A DNA stretch of 64,000 bases from Nostoc sp. NMS9 (GCF_017114995.1 NZ_JABXKL010000069.1:24979-88978); one strand, 5' to 3'; counted from the stretch's first letter, positions 17,310 to 27,566 are shown. Notes: generated by a model not told the origin, from the letters alone. Numbers and translations are program-made.

Positions 17310-17613
17310 TATATAGCGGTTCCCATTCAGATGCGGTACAACATTATATCGCGGGGTGTAGGGGCACGGCAGTGCCCATAGGTGTCAACTTAAGCTGAAA
17401 CTCCTTTAAAACCAAAACCTCGTTTCCAGCCAGAGGCTGGAAATGCTGCTCCTGGTGGCTCTGCCGCCGCCAGCAAGGGAGGCAGAGCCTCTAGGACGGC
17501 AACGAGACAATATCTAAAAGCTAGGTTCTAGGCTGGCTTTCACGTTAAGTTGACACCAATGGGCACTGTCGTGCCCCTACGGGTGTACCTCACGCAAACA
17601 AAAAGCGCTATAC
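17310..17613. mobile_element. Long-armed MITE (about 300 bp, nested structure)
   Basis: The outer ends are TATATAGCGGTT and the inverted AAAGCGCTATA. Inside, near-perfect arms of about 43 bp (17357-17400 and 17540-17581, containing GGGGCACGGCAGTGCCCAT and GGTGTCAACTTAAGC) face each other across a loop of about 140 bp. The inner part 17381-17557 starts and ends with GGTGTCAACTTAA in inverted orientation. A short version without the inner part lies at 32733-32838, and a diverged full version at 45276-45530. Non-coding. Confidence 0.75.
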
Positions 17614-17711
17614 AAGCATTACAGTGATAAAAAGAAACAAGGCAGATGTAGAAGACAAGGGAGAAAATTTTACCTTATCCTCCTTGTCTCCCTTGTCTCT
17701 CTCATCCCCTC

Positions 17712-20093
17712 TTAATAGGGCCACTTCCAATCACGAATTTCCGGCATATCGTCGCCGTACTTCTCAATGTAATGTTTGTGTTCGATCAGCTTATCTTGCA
17801 GATGCTGCTTGACATAAGCTGCCCTATATCCTAATTTTGGTACGCGCTCAATTACGTCCATCACTAAATGGAAGCGATCAAGTTCGTTAAGAACAACCAT
17901 ATCAAAGGGAGTGGTGGTAGTTCCCTCTTCTTTATAGCCACGCACATGCAGCTGATCGTGGTTAGTGTGGCGATAGGTTAAGCGATGAATCAACCAGGGA
18001 TAGCCATGAAAGGCAAAGATAATGTGTTTATCGGTGGTGAAAATCGTGTCAAAGTCTTTTTCGCTCAAACCGTGGGGATGTTCGCTTTTTGGCTGTAGTG
18101 TCATTAAATCGACTACATTCACCACCCGCACCTTTAAGTCAGGGAAGTGCTGGCGCAGAATGTCCACAGCCGCCAAGGTTTCTAAGGTGGGAATATCCCC
18201 GGCACAAGCCATTACTACATCTGGATCGCCATCTTGGTCGTTGCTTGCCCATTCCCAAATGCCGATGCCTTTGGTGCAGTGCTTGATGGCAGCATCCATG
18301 TTGAGGTATTGCAATGCTGGTTGCTTTCCAGCAACGATGACGTTGACATAGTTGCGGCTTCTCAGGCAGTGATCGGTTACTGATAGCAAAGTGTTGGCAT
18401 CGGGCGGCAAATACACGCGAACGATTTCTGCTTTTTTGTTAACTACATGGTCAATAAAACCGGGGTCTTGGTGGGAGAAGCCGTTGTGGTCTTGCCGCCA
18501 AACGTGGGAGGTGAGTAGGTAATTGAGAGAAGCTATTGGTCTACGCCAGGGAATATCTCTGGTAGTTTTCAACCATTTGGCGTGTTGGTTGAACATGGAG
18601 TCAATGATGTGGATGAAGGCCTCGTAGCAAGAGAAAAACCCGTGGCGTCCTGTGAGGAGGTAGCCTTCTAACCATCCTTGACAACAAGTTTCACTGAGAA
18701 TTTCCATCACTCGACCGTCGGGGGAAAGGTGGTCATCTTCCGGGAGGATCTGGGCTACCCAATCCCGGTCTGTGACTTCTAACACAGAGCTTAAGCGATT
18801 CGATACCGTTTCGTCTGGACCGAGGATGCGGAAGTTGCGGCTTTCTTGGTTAAGTTGCATGATATCCCGGAGGAAATTTCCGGCAACTTGGGTAGCTTCA
18901 GCGATCGCTTTCCCAGGTTCAAGAACATCTACGGCGTAGCTTTGAAAATCGGGCATCTTCAGGTCGCACAGTAAGATACCGCCGTTAGCGTGGGGATTGT
19001 CACCCATGCGGCGATGCCCTTTAGGAGCCAGTTCTGCTAGTTCGGGAATGAGTTTACCGTTGCTGTCGAAGAGTTCTTCTGGTTTGTAACTCTTCATCCA
19101 ATCTTCTAGGAGTCTCAGGTGGTCTGGCTGTTTGGCTATGTTCCCAAAAGGAACTTGGTGCGATCGCCAATAACCTTCAGTTTTTTTACCATCAACTTCC
19201 TTGGGCCCTGTCCAACCTTTGGGGGTTCTCATAACAATCATCGGCCACTGGGGACGTTCAGTGAAACCATGTACGCGGGCTTCCCTTTGGATGCTTTGAA
19301 TTTCGGCGATCGCTATATCTAGAGTCGCCGCCATCTGCTGGTGGACATCTGCGGGATCGTCACCTTCAACAAAGTATGGCTTGTAGCCGTAGCCTACAAA
19401 TAAGCTTTCTAATTCCTCATGGCTGATCCGTGCCAGTACTGTTGGATTAGCAATTTTATATCCATTCAAGTGCAGAATCGGCAGTACAGCCCCATCATGC
19501 ACGGGGTTGAGAAACTTGTTGGAATGCCAGCTAGTCGCTAAAGCACCTGTTTCAGCTTCGCCGTCACCGACAACAGCAGCAACAATTAAGTCAGGGTTAT
19601 CAAAGGCAGCACCGAAAGCGTGGACGAGGGAGTAACCTAGTTCACCGCCTTCGTGGATCGAACCAGGAGTTTCCGGTGCAACGTGGCTGGGAATACCACC
19701 AGGGAAAGAGAATTGTTTGAAGAGTTTCTGGATTCCCTCAGCATCCTGGGAGATGCTGTGGTAGTACTCAGTGTAAGTGCCTTCTAGGTAGGTGTTGGCT
19801 ACCAGTCCAGGGCCTCCATGACCGGGGCCAGCAATGTAGATTGTGTTTAAGTCATATTTTTTGATAACCCGATTCAGGTGAGCATAGATAAAGTTCAGCC
19901 CTGGTGTTGTTCCCCAGTGCCCCAAAAGTCTTGGTTTAATGTGTTCCAGCTTTAGCGGTTCTTTTAGTAGCGGATTGTCCAGTAGATAGATTTGCCCAAC
20001 GGAAAGATAGTTAGCTGCACGCCAGTAGGCGTTTATCTTATGTAATTCTTCATCTGTTAAAGGCTTTGTTTGTGGAGGACTGGCTAATGTCAT
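17712..20093 (-). CDS. xfp: Phosphoketolase (xylulose-5-phosphate / fructose-6-phosphate)
   Basis: 793 residues, full length. A thiamine-diphosphate enzyme that splits xylulose 5-phosphate (or fructose 6-phosphate) with phosphate to acetyl-phosphate and glyceraldehyde 3-phosphate (or erythrose 4-phosphate). Visible signatures: GHWGTTPGLNFIYAHLNR near residue 58, the IAGPGHGGPG loop (88-96), the ThDP/Mg motif GDGEAETG (176-183) and LGPDETVSNRL in the middle domain. The C-terminal domain starts about residue 590. It is cytoplasmic and provides a carbon-conserving route from Calvin-cycle sugars to acetyl-CoA. The start at 20093 (MTLASPPQTKPLTDEELHKI) fits homologues. Flanked by repeats, with no operon partners. 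Confidence 0.96.
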   Translation of the reverse strand: MTLASPPQTKPLTDEELHKINAYWRAANYLSVGQIYLLDNPLLKEPLKLEHIKPRLLGHWGTTPGLNFIYAHLNRVIKKYDLNTIYIAGPGHGGPGLVANTYLEGTYTEYYHSISQDAEGIQKLFKQFSFPGGIPSHVAPETPGSIHEGGELGYSLVHAFGAAFDNPDLIVAAVVGDGEAETGALATSWHSNKFLNPVHDGAVLPILHLNGYKIANPTVLARISHEELESLFVGYGYKPYFVEGDDPADVHQQMAATLDIAIAEIQSIQREARVHGFTERPQWPMIVMRTPKGWTGPKEVDGKKTEGYWRSHQVPFGNIAKQPDHLRLLEDWMKSYKPEELFDSNGKLIPELAELAPKGHRRMGDNPHANGGILLCDLKMPDFQSYAVDVLEPGKAIAEATQVAGNFLRDIMQLNQESRNFRILGPDETVSNRLSSVLEVTDRDWVAQILPEDDHLSPDGRVMEILSETCCQGWLEGYLLTGRHGFFSCYEAFIHIIDSMFNQHAKWLKTTRDIPWRRPIASLNYLLTSHVWRQDHNGFSHQDPGFIDHVVNKKAEIVRVYLPPDANTLLSVTDHCLRSRNYVNVIVAGKQPALQYLNMDAAIKHCTKGIGIWEWASNDQDGDPDVVMACAGDIPTLETLAAVDILRQHFPDLKVRVVNVVDLMTLQPKSEHPHGLSEKDFDTIFTTDKHIIFAFHGYPWLIHRLTYRHTNHDQLHVRGYKEEGTTTTPFDMVVLNELDRFHLVMDVIERVPKLGYRAAYVKQHLQDKLIEHKHYIEKYGDDMPEIRDWKWPY

Positions 20094-20369
20094 TTCGACA
20101 CTCCATTACAAAAGGATTTTGACGGATTCACCAGTATGTAATCTTACTTATTTTCAAGATGGTGGCCATCTAACCGATGATGAATTTTTTCAGCCTTCGT
20201 GACTAAATTTCTTGCTTCTGGGCACAGGATGGAGAGCAATGTCTACGATGTGCTACACCTACGCTATTGATTAATGCTATCAATCGGCATTTTCTTCATC
20301 TAGAGCTTTGTGTACAAATTTTTGCAAGTTAAACCTCGTCTACGTTGAAACCCGTAGTTTTTCCTCATC

Positions 20370-21499
20370 TTATTCAAGATGATTTTTCACCCAGAAGCGA
20401 TGCCTGCGGCGGGCTACGCCTACGCTAATTTCAAACGGATTGGAATTAATATCTTGTTCAAATGAATCAACCCGTTCAATCAGTTCTGTAGAAGATTGAT
20501 AGTATGTATGATAAGTCACATCTTCACGGAACCATTGCCACAGGTGTTCGACAGGCATAAAATCAGGACTGTAACCAGGTAATGGTTCCAGGTCTATTTG
20601 TAACACTGACAATGCTTCTTTTACAGATTGCGCTCTGTGATCAGGAGCACCATCCCAAATTCAAGTTATGTCGCGCTCGCTAAATTCAGTTCTCAGATGC
20701 TTTAAAAGGTCGATCCTATTGAATTGGTCTGCCTTTAGGTAAGGAAAAATCTTAACTTTGGCATAGTTGTAAACATAGACTCCATAGAACGAAGCCTTTT
20801 CTCTTCCTGGGGAATTAGAACTAACCCAAAAACGCTCACCTTTTATTGACCAACCATAACCCTGATCACAATCAAGATGAATGTGTCCTTCATCAATGAA
20901 AATTAGTAAACGTCCTTCGTTAAGAGCATCATCGAGGAGAATTTGAAGTTTTTCAAGATACTCGGCAGGTTTCTTGGTATTAGCTTTGTTTAATAGTTTA
21001 CGTGCTTTTTTCCACGAAAATCCTAAATCTTTGAGAGTTTTACGTACTGATTCACGGCAACATTTGAGATCGAATTGCTTGTCAATCCAAGCGACTAAAC
21101 GCTTTAATGTCCAACGCGGTAAAAATTCTTGATTCTGCTGCTGCTTCTGGGGTGGTGTTGCTGCCTGTTCTAAAGCTTTGCGATTCTGAGATTCGCAAAG
21201 CTTTCCCGATCTCTGGGGAAAAAGGGGGGATGACCGCCTGTGTGTTGATATTGCAGTGCTTCCATACCTGAAAGATTATAACGATGTACCCACTCCATTA
21301 CTGTCTGCGGATTACGCCCTGTGTCTGTGCCTACCTTTGTCGCACTTTTTCCTTTACATATCTCGTACAGTGCCATTAAACGCTCGCCGGTACGAGCATG
21401 ATTTGCTTTTAACGCTTCTTCCCTGAATATTGAGCTACTTTGATTCCAACGATCGCATTCTACTTTGAGCATCCCTGTTTCGTTCTCAGCTACACCCAC
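20370..21499 (-). pseudogene. IS630-family transposase, broken
   Basis: The helix-turn-helix N-terminal part is 21170-21499 (LMALYEICKGKSATKVGTDTGRNPQTVMEWVHRY). The DDE part continues in the -1 frame from about 21200 to 20370, with LLIFIDEGHIH (first Asp), IWDGAPDHRAQS (second Asp) and GYSPDFMPVEHLWQWF (Glu), the IS630 catalytic triad. An in-frame TGA at 20661-20663 precedes IWDGAPDH. The -1 shift between halves might once have been programmed, as in some IS630 elements, but the stop codon makes the copy inactive. A palindromic repeat (GCGATGCCTGCGGCGGGCTA, about 20398-20425) is inserted near the 3' end. Element termini could not be fixed. Confidence 0.8.
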
Positions 21500-21771
21500 T
21501 TCTTTAAAGTAATATATCTTCTTGAAAAACTCCAGTTCTCAAGATGGATGAGGTTTAGTTCAGATAATCAAACTTGATAAACTCTAGCTAAAAAAGAGTA
21601 GCTAGTTTATACCAAGATAGCCCACAGGGTTAGGTACTGAAAAATTACCGATTATCTCGAAGCATTGTCCTACAAATAACCTAGCGGTAACTTGATTCTG
21701 CCGTGAAAAGTCAGATAAATGAAAAAGGCACGGTATCACCATGCCTCCTACCTTATTGGTTATGTATAAAC
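21500..21771. other. Intergenic region downstream of chlH
   Basis: No gene. Probably includes one end of the IS630 remnant and the 3' untranslated region of chlH; a hairpin-like GGCA...TGCC pair at about 21727-21744 may act in termination. Confidence 0.3.
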
Positions 21772-24700
21772 CTACTCAATGCCTTCAATCCGGTCTTCAA
21801 CTTCTTGGTACAACTCGCGTAGGCGATCTAAATTATCCTCGCTAGTCTCCCAATAACCGCGTCCATTCACTTCCAACAAAGTTGATACAACCTTGCGGAA
21901 AGAATGGGGATTAAGGTTCATCAACCGTTTTTGCATTTCTTCATCTTTGATGAAGGTTTCGTTAGTATCCTCATAAATCCAGTTATCCACAGCGCCGGCT
22001 GTCGCACTCCAACCCATTGTATTTACCAATCGCTTGGAGAGTTCACGCACACCTTCGTAACCGTGATTCAACATCCCCTCATACCATTTGGGATTTAACA
22101 ATTTGGTACGCGCATCTAAGCGCACGGTTTCTGATAATGTCCGCACTTGAGCGTTAGCTGTGGTAGTGTCTGCAATATAAGATGCTGGTTTTTTACCATC
22201 ACCCCGCAGATTTGCCACCAGCTTAGTGGGATCTGAATCAAAGTAGTGGGAAACGTCCGTTAAGCTAATCTCAGAAGAATCGAGATTTTGGAAAGTTGCA
22301 TCAGCAGTTTTCAAAGTACTTTCAAAAATCTGCCGAGATTCGTCCATCATTCCAGGGTTATCGGAATTGAAGGAGAAGGATTTCCGATTGAGATACATTT
22401 CCTGCAACTCGGCTTCGCTATCCCAAGTGCTGTTTTCTACTGCCAAGTTGATATTTGACGAGTAGGAACCAGATGCGTTAGAGAAGACGCGCGTCGCTGC
22501 TTGACGCAGATTAATCCCCATTTCCTCAGCTTGTTGCAAAGCGTGTTTGCGAACAAAGTTCATTTCTAAGGGTTCATCTGCCTCAGCCGCCATCTTCACG
22601 CCTTGGTCTAGCAGGTTCATTTGGTTGATGAACAAGTCGCGGAATACACCAGAACAGTTGATTACCACATCAATTCTGGGCCTTCCCAACTCTTCTAAAG
22701 ATATCAATTCCAACTTGTTCACCCGTCCCAAGGCGTCGGGAACTGGACGCACACCCACCATCCACATAATTTGCGCTAGGGATTCACCGTAAGTTTTGAT
22801 GTTATCGGTTCCCCAAAGGACGCAGGCAATGGTTTCTGGCCATTTTCCTTCGTTTTCTGCCTTGTTACGTACCAAAAGCCTATCTACGACAATTTTGGCT
22901 GATTGTACTGCTGCTGTTGTGGGGATAGATTGCGGATCGAGTGCATGAATATTCTTACCCGTGGGTAATACATCCGGGTTGCGGATGGGATCGCCACCAG
23001 GCCCAGGTAGGATGTATTCACCTTCCAAGCCTCTGAGTAATGCTCCTAGTTCGTTGTCGGCACAAACTTGTTGCAGGCAGAATTCCAAATACTCAAATAG
23101 GGGTTTGAGGGCTGCGCCATCGACTTTGGGATAACCTGCTTTATGCAATGCTTCTACCCAAGGTTCCTTTTTACCCATGTTGAAGAAATTCAACCGGGAA
23201 ACCAGAGAAACTCGTCCTTCCGCGTCGATTTGCTCTTGGACAAGGGCGGTAACTGCTGCACGGGTTGCCAAGGTGATATCTTGCAATAACTGGACATCTT
23301 CTAAAATGCCTCGATCGCTATTTTGGTAAATATCGTCAATGTTACGCCCAATGCTGTTAGCGATAATTCCCGGTAAGCCTTGAAGTCCTTCTTCTTGACG
23401 ATCTAGACTAGCAATGTTGACGAGAGTTGCGATCGCTTCTTCTGCACTTGGCGGTTTACCAATGACGTGCAACCCACAAGGCAACAACCGAGACTCAATT
23501 TCCATCAACTTGCGGTAGACATTGCCAACAATATTATCCCGCTCATCGGCACTCATGTCTCTGGCATCGGTTTCTGGCAGGTTAATATCCTTATCCAGAT
23601 TCACGATCCGGCATTTATCCATAATGCTGTTGACAATGGAAACACCACGTCCACTATCTTTTAAAGTTTGGTAGGAAGCAATTAACTCGCTGAGTTCCTT
23701 CAAACCTTTGTATAAACCAGCATTTTCTGCAGGCGGTGTCAAGTAGGAAATTGTTTCGGCATAACTCCGACGTTTGGCAATTGTCGCCTCACTCGGATTA
23801 TTGGCTGCGTAGTAATACAGGTTAGGAATTGAACCAATCAAGTTATCTGGATAACAATCGCCAGACATCCCCATCTGTTTACCTGGCATGAATTCCAAGG
23901 AACCATGTGTACCAAAATGGAGTACAGCGTCAGCTTTCCAAACTTGCTCTAGGTAAGTGTAGTAAGCAGCAAAACCGTGGTGAGGACTAGCTGAACGAGA
24001 GAATAACAACCGCATCGGGTCGCCTTCGTAACCAAATGTGGGTTGGACACCGATGAAGACATTACCGAATTGCTTACCATAAATTAGCAGGTTTTGCCCG
24101 TCGCTGTTGAGATGTCCGGGAGGTGGGCCCCAGTTTTCCTCTAAGCGTTGAGAATAAGGGGTCAGCGCCTCATACTCAGGAACCGACATTTTGTAAGCAA
24201 TGTTCAATTCTGGGCTATTGTACTGCGCTTGAGCGTCATGGATGACTTCTTGCATCAACGCTTCGGCTGATTCTGGCAAGTCTGGTAAGTCGTAGCCGTT
24301 ATTTTTGAGGGCTTTCATCACCTCGTAGATCGAGCCGAATACATCCAAGTAAGCGGCGGTTCCGACGTTGCCTTTATCTGGCGGGAAACTGAAAACGGTG
24401 ATAGCGACTTTCTTATCCAGCTTCGGCTTGCGGCGGAGGTTAGCCCATTTTAAGGCGCGTTCGGCTACTGCTTCAACCCGATCGCGCAGTGCGATCGCTT
24501 TCCCTGTAGTTCCATCTCTACCCGATAATATAATCGGCTCAATTGCTCCATCCAATTCAGGAATTGCAATTTGCAAAGCTACTTGAATTGGATGTAACCC
24601 TAAATCGCTATCCATCCACTCTTCTGTGGTTTGGAATACTAAGGGTAACGCCACCATGTAAGGACGGTTTAAGCGTTTGAGTGACTCAATTGCCTTGGGA

Positions 24701-25758
24701 TGGTCTTGTCTGGCTGGGCCACCAACTAAAGCAAAACCAGTCAGTGATATCACTGCATCTACCAACTGTGTATTGGTATTTGGTTCATAGAAGTAGGCTT
24801 CAACAGGCTTGGAGAAATCCAAACCACCAGCAAACACAGGTAGTACCCGTGCGCCTAGTGCTTCTAACTCCTGCACCATTGCTACATAATGGGCATCATC
24901 CCCTGTAACTAGGTGGGTGCGTTGCAACACTAACCCGACACAAGGAGCTAAGGGATCTTTGAGATCGCTAGAAATATCCTTACGAGCTGTATACCAATTG
25001 AGGTACTCTCTGACATCTTCAAACATACTGGGAGCCAAAGGATGCCAAATCCCTAGATCGGGATAAACCACCGGCTGTTCGTATGTAGAAGGTGCAAAAT
25101 TTTGTTTCTCTAAACCTTTAAATACATATTTATCAGCTAGCATCAGTAAGAAGTTTTCCAGATTTTCTGGAGAACCACCTAGCCAATACTGAAAACTGAG
25201 CATGAAATTTCGAGCATCTTGTGCCTTGTCCATCGGTAAAAACTTTAGCACTTGCGGCAGGGTTCGCAAAAGCTTCAGCATCCCATCTTGGAATCCCGCA
25301 CCAGATTTTTCTTTGCGTTTCCGCATGAATTGGGCGATCGCACTTTTTGACTGACCCAACTGTGCCAGAGAAAAGCTGCCCATTTTACTCAGGCGCATTA
25401 CCTCTGGCATTGAGGGAAAGACAACAGAAACGTCCAGGCGATCGCGATGTGGTTCTACTGCTGCTACTACTTTCTGTGCTAAGTCTTCGATGAAAATGAG
25501 GGAAGCGATGAAGATATTCGCACTCTCAATTTCTCGTTTGAACTCTTCATAATTTTCTGGGTCGCGGAGTTCCTCAATCAAGTACCCGCTGATTTCAATC
25601 GCCAAGTTGGGATTGTTCGCGTTAATCGTGCGAACTGCTTGCGACAAAGCACTCTGGTACTGGGACTCAAGCACGACATAGACCACCTTGATTAAACTAC
25701 GTCCGTGTAAGTTATCAGGCGCAATGTGTCTAATGGTGGACTTGACGTGTGTGAACAT
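21772..25758 (-). CDS. chlH: Magnesium chelatase subunit H
   Basis: 1328 residues from ATG 25758 (MFTHVKSTIRHIAPDNLHGRSLIKVVYVV), chosen over an in-frame ATG at 25812 because AAGGAG lies about 10 bases upstream and the N-terminus matches homologues. ChlH is the porphyrin-binding subunit of Mg-chelatase. With ChlI and ChlD it inserts Mg2+ into protoporphyrin IX, the first step committed to chlorophyll. Signatures of the CobN/BchH family include GMSGDCYPDNLIGSIPNLYYYAANNPSEA and HFGTHGSLEFMPGKQ (around residue 620, a conserved His pair), and VLWGTDNIKTYGESLAQIMWMVG. The length is normal. It stands alone, with IS remnants on both sides. Confidence 0.97.
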   Translation of the reverse strand: MFTHVKSTIRHIAPDNLHGRSLIKVVYVVLESQYQSALSQAVRTINANNPNLAIEISGYLIEELRDPENYEEFKREIESANIFIASLIFIEDLAQKVVAAVEPHRDRLDVSVVFPSMPEVMRLSKMGSFSLAQLGQSKSAIAQFMRKRKEKSGAGFQDGMLKLLRTLPQVLKFLPMDKAQDARNFMLSFQYWLGGSPENLENFLLMLADKYVFKGLEKQNFAPSTYEQPVVYPDLGIWHPLAPSMFEDVREYLNWYTARKDISSDLKDPLAPCVGLVLQRTHLVTGDDAHYVAMVQELEALGARVLPVFAGGLDFSKPVEAYFYEPNTNTQLVDAVISLTGFALVGGPARQDHPKAIESLKRLNRPYMVALPLVFQTTEEWMDSDLGLHPIQVALQIAIPELDGAIEPIILSGRDGTTGKAIALRDRVEAVAERALKWANLRRKPKLDKKVAITVFSFPPDKGNVGTAAYLDVFGSIYEVMKALKNNGYDLPDLPESAEALMQEVIHDAQAQYNSPELNIAYKMSVPEYEALTPYSQRLEENWGPPPGHLNSDGQNLLIYGKQFGNVFIGVQPTFGYEGDPMRLLFSRSASPHHGFAAYYTYLEQVWKADAVLHFGTHGSLEFMPGKQMGMSGDCYPDNLIGSIPNLYYYAANNPSEATIAKRRSYAETISYLTPPAENAGLYKGLKELSELIASYQTLKDSGRGVSIVNSIMDKCRIVNLDKDINLPETDARDMSADERDNIVGNVYRKLMEIESRLLPCGLHVIGKPPSAEEAIATLVNIASLDRQEEGLQGLPGIIANSIGRNIDDIYQNSDRGILEDVQLLQDITLATRAAVTALVQEQIDAEGRVSLVSRLNFFNMGKKEPWVEALHKAGYPKVDGAALKPLFEYLEFCLQQVCADNELGALLRGLEGEYILPGPGGDPIRNPDVLPTGKNIHALDPQSIPTTAAVQSAKIVVDRLLVRNKAENEGKWPETIACVLWGTDNIKTYGESLAQIMWMVGVRPVPDALGRVNKLELISLEELGRPRIDVVINCSGVFRDLFINQMNLLDQGVKMAAEADEPLEMNFVRKHALQQAEEMGINLRQAATRVFSNASGSYSSNINLAVENSTWDSEAELQEMYLNRKSFSFNSDNPGMMDESRQIFESTLKTADATFQNLDSSEISLTDVSHYFDSDPTKLVANLRGDGKKPASYIADTTTANAQVRTLSETVRLDARTKLLNPKWYEGMLNHGYEGVRELSKRLVNTMGWSATAGAVDNWIYEDTNETFIKDEEMQKRLMNLNPHSFRKVVSTLLEVNGRGYWETSEDNLDRLRELYQEVEDRIEGIE

Positions 25759-26289
25759 GCTTCTTCGGCTCCTTTGATGCGTGTTCTCTCTGGAAGTTCC
25801 TAGCGGCATCATTAGCCATAGGTAACTTGTGATCTTTAGGCAATATATGTTTTTTATCAGAAAACGCTTGCCCAGTAGGCATTTTATCCCCTATATGACA
25901 CAAATCGATATAAAAAACGAAATATTTCTTTGTAATTGTTGACTCTAACCAAAAGTATTAACTCATTTGTTTGTAAAATTTTTGCAATACTTATTTTTAA
26001 TGGTTAAATACCTATTTGGCTATATATTATCGCAGTTACAAAACAAAACCCGCTTGTGCGGGTTGATTAAGTATTTTTTACAGTGTGTATAAAGATTTTG
26101 CGAGTCTAGTCCTAGTCTTATAGGGTAAGAGCATTTTGGCGTAATCTTTCGGGTAAGATACTCATAGCTTGTTCCTTGTATTAGCACAAAACATTGGTTA
26201 GATAAACCGGATTTATTTTGGATTAAATTGAGAAACCTAAAAAACAAAAAGTATAAACAGGATTTTTTTGACGAGAATCAGCTAACAGA
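25759..26289. other. Intergenic region upstream of chlH
   Basis: No gene is supported; a 75-codon frame at 26020-26247 (minus) has no recognisable features. It holds the chlH promoter region and a terminator hairpin at 26047-26064 that faces the same direction as chlH. Confidence 0.45.
26040..26064 (-). terminator. Rho-independent terminator on minus strand
   Basis: AACCCGC (26047-26053) and GCGGGTT (26058-26064) form a 7-bp GC-rich stem with a 4-base loop. Read on the minus strand it is followed by TTGTTTTG. It would end transcripts entering from the broken gene at 26290-26453, isolating chlH. Confidence 0.6.
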
Positions 26290-26453
26290 TTACTTACTTT
26301 CTAGCTCTTTTTGAGATAGAGCTTCTTTTAACTGCTGGCTAATTTTTTCCCTTGTATGTGGAGATAAATCATCTGATTGCAAAACATTAATTCTTGCTGA
26401 TTTAATTCTGTTAATTGAGTCAAGTAAATCACTTACAGCAAATTGCAAGTAAA
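26290..26453 (-). pseudogene. C-terminal fragment of an unidentified gene
   Basis: On the minus strand an open stretch ending at TAA 26290-26292 encodes FAVSDLLDSINRIKS, then ARINVLQSDDLSPHTREKIS and QQLKEALSQKELESK. Its composition looks coding, but there is no start codon: the frame runs into the IS630 remnant at about 26440. I read it as a host gene truncated by insertion of that element. Family not recognised. Confidence 0.35.
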
Positions 26454-26488
26454 TGAGGTACAGTAATTTCAGTGCATCAACTCTTAAA

Positions 26489-26961
26489 ATGAAAGCTTAC
26501 TCAATCGACTTGCGAGAAAAAATAGTTTTGGCTTACTCTCAAGGTGATACCTCAATCAGAAAAGTGGCGCAAAGATTTGGTGTAGCTAAAAGCTTTGTGC
26601 AAAAACTACTTTCAATAAAAAAGACTCAAGGTCATGTAGAACCGAGACAACAAGGTGGAGCAATCAAGGGTGAGTTGCATGGATATTCAGTTCAACTAGC
26701 TGCAATGGTTGAACAATACCCAGATGCAACATTATTAGAATACTGTGAGCATTAGGCTACAACTCACAATAATTGGGTAAGTACAAGTACAATGTGTCGT
26801 GCATTGCAAAAACAAAAACTAACAGTAAAAAAAAGACGTTACGCAGCAGCCAAGGGAAAACAGAAAGAGTCCAAAATTTGAGAACTGAGTATTGGCAAAA
26901 AGTCCAACAAATAGACCCAGAAAACTTAGTCTTCATTGATGAAATGGGTGTTATACCCTGA
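26489..26961 (+). pseudogene. IS630-type transposase, frameshifted and truncated
   Basis: The start MKAYSIDLREKIVLAYSQGDTSIRKVAQRFGVAKSFVQKLL (26489) is the typical helix-turn-helix N-terminus of IS630/Tc1-like cyanobacterial transposases. A frame change near 26750-26775 leads to ERVQNLRTEYWQKVQQIDPENLVFIDEMGV, which contains the first catalytic Asp. The coding sequence then stops, and the rest of the DDE domain is missing. It is inactive. Confidence 0.8.
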
Positions 26962-27026
26962 ATTATTAGATTTTGAGATACTTTCATTTGATAAATGCCA
27001 ATTATTAAAAAAACTTCTGTGTGATT

Positions 27027-27341
27027 CTATTGCCAAATAACAACTTTACTTCCTCTGTGAGCATCTCCAATATTTGAATCGATCTGATCATACTTAACAG
27101 TACGTGTTTCTACAGCATCAGCAGTTTTCTTATTAAAAATACCCTGAACAACAGCATGTTCTCCACTATCTAGTTTCGTTTTGATAGTTGCAGCTACATT
27201 ATTAGGTTGAGTAGCAAAATGTTCATAGTCTTGAAACCAATTAACAACTATTGTCCAGGTAAGGTAAGCATAATACACAATTTCACAAACTGCCATTGCA
27301 CATATTACACCACCAATCAAAAGTGAAATTGGGTCAAACAT
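27027..27341 (-). CDS. Small membrane protein, 104 aa
   Basis: Starts at ATG 27341 with GGAG about 10 bases upstream. One N-terminal membrane span (ISLLIGGVICAMAVCEIVYYAYLTWTIVV) is followed by a polar domain (KTKLDSGEHAVVQGIFNKKTADAVETRTVKYDQID). The stop of a gene fragment at 27348 lies directly upstream. I do not recognise a family. It may be a real host gene in a zone otherwise made of fragments. Confidence 0.5.
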   Translation of the reverse strand: MFDPISLLIGGVICAMAVCEIVYYAYLTWTIVVNWFQDYEHFATQPNNVAATIKTKLDSGEHAVVQGIFNKKTADAVETRTVKYDQIDSNIGDAHRGSKVVIWQ

Positions 27342-27347
27342 ACTTTT

Positions 27348-27545
27348 TTACTCCACAATAATTAAATCTTGATCACCAAAAATATCCTGTAATTGCTGAA
27401 CTTGATCGACAGTTAAACCAGTGATATGGATAATTAATGCGATGCCGTAGGCGATCGCAACTTCTTCATTCAGCATATTTCTTGCAATCTCCTGAGCTTT
27501 TTGTTCAAAACCTGCCCAAGCGACTGGCTTAACTTTCTGCTGAAT
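27348..27545 (-). pseudogene. C-terminal gene fragment (VAWAGFEQKAQEIARNML type)
   Basis: The minus-strand frame ending at 27348 encodes KPVAWAGFEQKAQEIARNML, then a helical tail LTVDQVQQLQDIFGDQDLIIVE, with no start codon upstream. A second, more degraded copy of the middle part (LNQGVAIAY) appears on the same strand at about 28340-28400, so the original gene seems to have been duplicated and lost. Similar tails occur at the ends of cyanobacterial Rpn/DUF4351-type proteins; that family suggestion is weak. Confidence 0.4.
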
Positions 27546-27566
27546 CCACCACTAATTGATTCTGAA

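Larger units (their letters stand above)
16700..17711. other. Gene-free kilobase made of repeats
   Basis: The whole gap between the SLH protein and phosphoketolase is occupied by a 21-bp tandem array (16890-17226) and a MITE-like element (17310-17613). Several long open frames cross the array in four frames, but they are artefacts of a 21-bp unit without stop codons. The segment 17614-17711 is A- and C-rich and shows no clear terminator. Confidence 0.7.

Noticed and set aside
26020..26247. 75-codon minus-strand frame upstream of chlH
   Set aside because: It crosses the terminator hairpin and has no motif or ribosome site.
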